From positions 24,953-88,952 of the forward strand of contig NZ_MEEX01000016.1 of assembly GCF_001724605.1 (NCBI RefSeq): a stretch of 64,000 nucleotides of DNA, read 5' to 3'. Under the pieces are notes generated by a model that was not told the DNA's origin, did not search any database, and saw only the letters and a list, made by a program, of their open reading frames with translations. A program made the position numbers and the translations under genes. This document shows positions 63,649 through 64,000 of the stretch, piece after piece. This stretch comes from Phenylobacterium sp. SCN 70-31 (GTDB lineage Bacteria; Pseudomonadota; Alphaproteobacteria; Caulobacterales; Caulobacteraceae). The first letter of the stretch is position 1; each line of letters begins with the position of its first letter.

Positions 63649-64000
63649 ATGAAGTTGAAAGCGTTTCTGTTCGCCTCGGGCGCATTGGCCGCGGCTGTCG
63701 CCGGCTCGGCCCACGCCCAGAGCGGCTTCACCATCGAGGAACTGGTTGTCACGGCTGAAAAGCGCGAGCAGAGCCTGCAGGACGTGCCGGTGGCCATCTC
63801 GGCGTTCACCAGCAAGCAGCGCGACATGGTTGGGATCAGCACGGTCCAGGACCTGACCAATTTCACGCCGGGCTTCGTCTACCAGTCGTCCAACGACCGC
63901 TCGAGCATGCGGGGCATCGGCCGCCTCACCAACGTCCACGCGGTGGACGGGGCGGTGTCGATCTACATCGACGGCCTGTTCACCACCTCGACGGTCCTGG
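63649..64000 (+). CDS. TonB-dependent receptor, N-terminal part; runs off the right edge
   Basis: The frame is open to the window end, so the ORF track does not list it. ATG 63649 has GGGAGG 10 bp upstream. The protein starts with a signal peptide (MKLKAFLFASGALAAAVAGSAHAQ), then the TonB-box/plug opening IEELVVTAEKREQSLQDVPVAISAFTS, the plug region VQDLTNFTPGFVYQS and RGIGRLTNVHAVDGAVSIYIDGLFTTST. Outer-membrane receptors of this type take up siderophores, vitamins or glycans using TonB energy. The ligand is unknown. Confidence 0.92.
   Translation, partial: MKLKAFLFASGALAAAVAGSAHAQSGFTIEELVVTAEKREQSLQDVPVAISAFTSKQRDMVGISTVQDLTNFTPGFVYQSSNDRSSMRGIGRLTNVHAVDGAVSIYIDGLFTTSTVL

Overview
The window is high-GC chromosomal DNA from an alphaproteobacterium, most likely a member of the Caulobacteraceae (Caulobacter or Phenylobacterium type; I lean to Phenylobacterium). 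This is inferred from gene order and protein style: smpB, dapA and slt near a folK / NYN / uracil-DNA-glycosylase group, then rpoZ-relA, pyrE, pdxJ, acpS, lepB-rnc-era, plus PEP-CTERM tails of the PEPxxWAxMIxGFG type, an EcfG-like sigma factor with a matching promoter, and the start of a TonB-dependent receptor array. I see no prophage, insertion sequence, plasmid function or CRISPR array. Genes are dense, and most intergenic gaps are under 200 bp.

Layout. 1-3.2 kb: the 3' end of a methylmalonate-semialdehyde dehydrogenase gene, a BlaI repressor / M56 antirepressor pair with clear operators, and an arylamine N-acetyltransferase gene. 3.2-25 kb: a core housekeeping block (era, rnc, lepB, acpS, pdxJ, pyrE, relA/spoT, rpoZ, folK, NYN, udg, smpB, dapA, slt). 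Accessory genes sit between the core genes: an EamA exporter, a class III cyclase-like protein, a sulfotransferase, a YCII protein, an M20 peptidase with an N-acyl-D-amino-acid deacylase, and a GNAT enzyme. 23.7-27.7 kb: a TetR regulator, two RNA-methyltransferase-type genes and a GPH-type transporter. 27.8-31.9 kb: a LytS/LytTR two-component pair flanked by two PEP-CTERM surface-protein genes and a glycine-rich secreted protein gene broken by an in-frame stop. 32-37 kb: the HrpB helicase, an APC amino-acid transporter and an MBL hydrolase. 37-42.8 kb: an OmpR/EnvZ-type pair followed by a MacA/MacB-like export operon whose adaptor carries an unusual inserted helical domain. 42.9-46.2 kb: a KGG stress protein, a single-ORF EgtB-EgtD fusion for ergothioneine synthesis, and an ECF sigma gene behind a GGAAC-N16-CGTT promoter. 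46.3-55.1 kb: lipid and redox genes (acyl-CoA ligase, DHA2 exporter, GST, flavin monooxygenase), a PhnB/VOC protein and a TPR protein. 55.2-62.7 kb: tRNA-Ser(GCU), small secreted proteins, gatB, gatA-gatC, a thioredoxin-like protein and ilvD. 62.7-64 kb: an AT-richer spacer with a strong minus-strand terminator, a decayed TonB-receptor remnant, and an intact paralogue running off the window.

The observations I rate highest are these. (1) The same promoter-operator design, TTAC-N4-GTAA overlapping the -10, occurs at the BlaI/M56 pair and again 50 kb away in front of an uncharacterised membrane protein, which suggests a small BlaI regulon. (2) An unannotated-looking gene between relA and pyrE carries recognisable class III nucleotidyl cyclase motifs with the catalytic Asn replaced by Asp. 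(3) EgtB and EgtD are fused in the order opposite to fungal Egt1. (4) A secreted-protein gene is cut by one TAA codon, with 50 convincing codons following in frame. All assignments rest on reading the sequence. No database search was possible.
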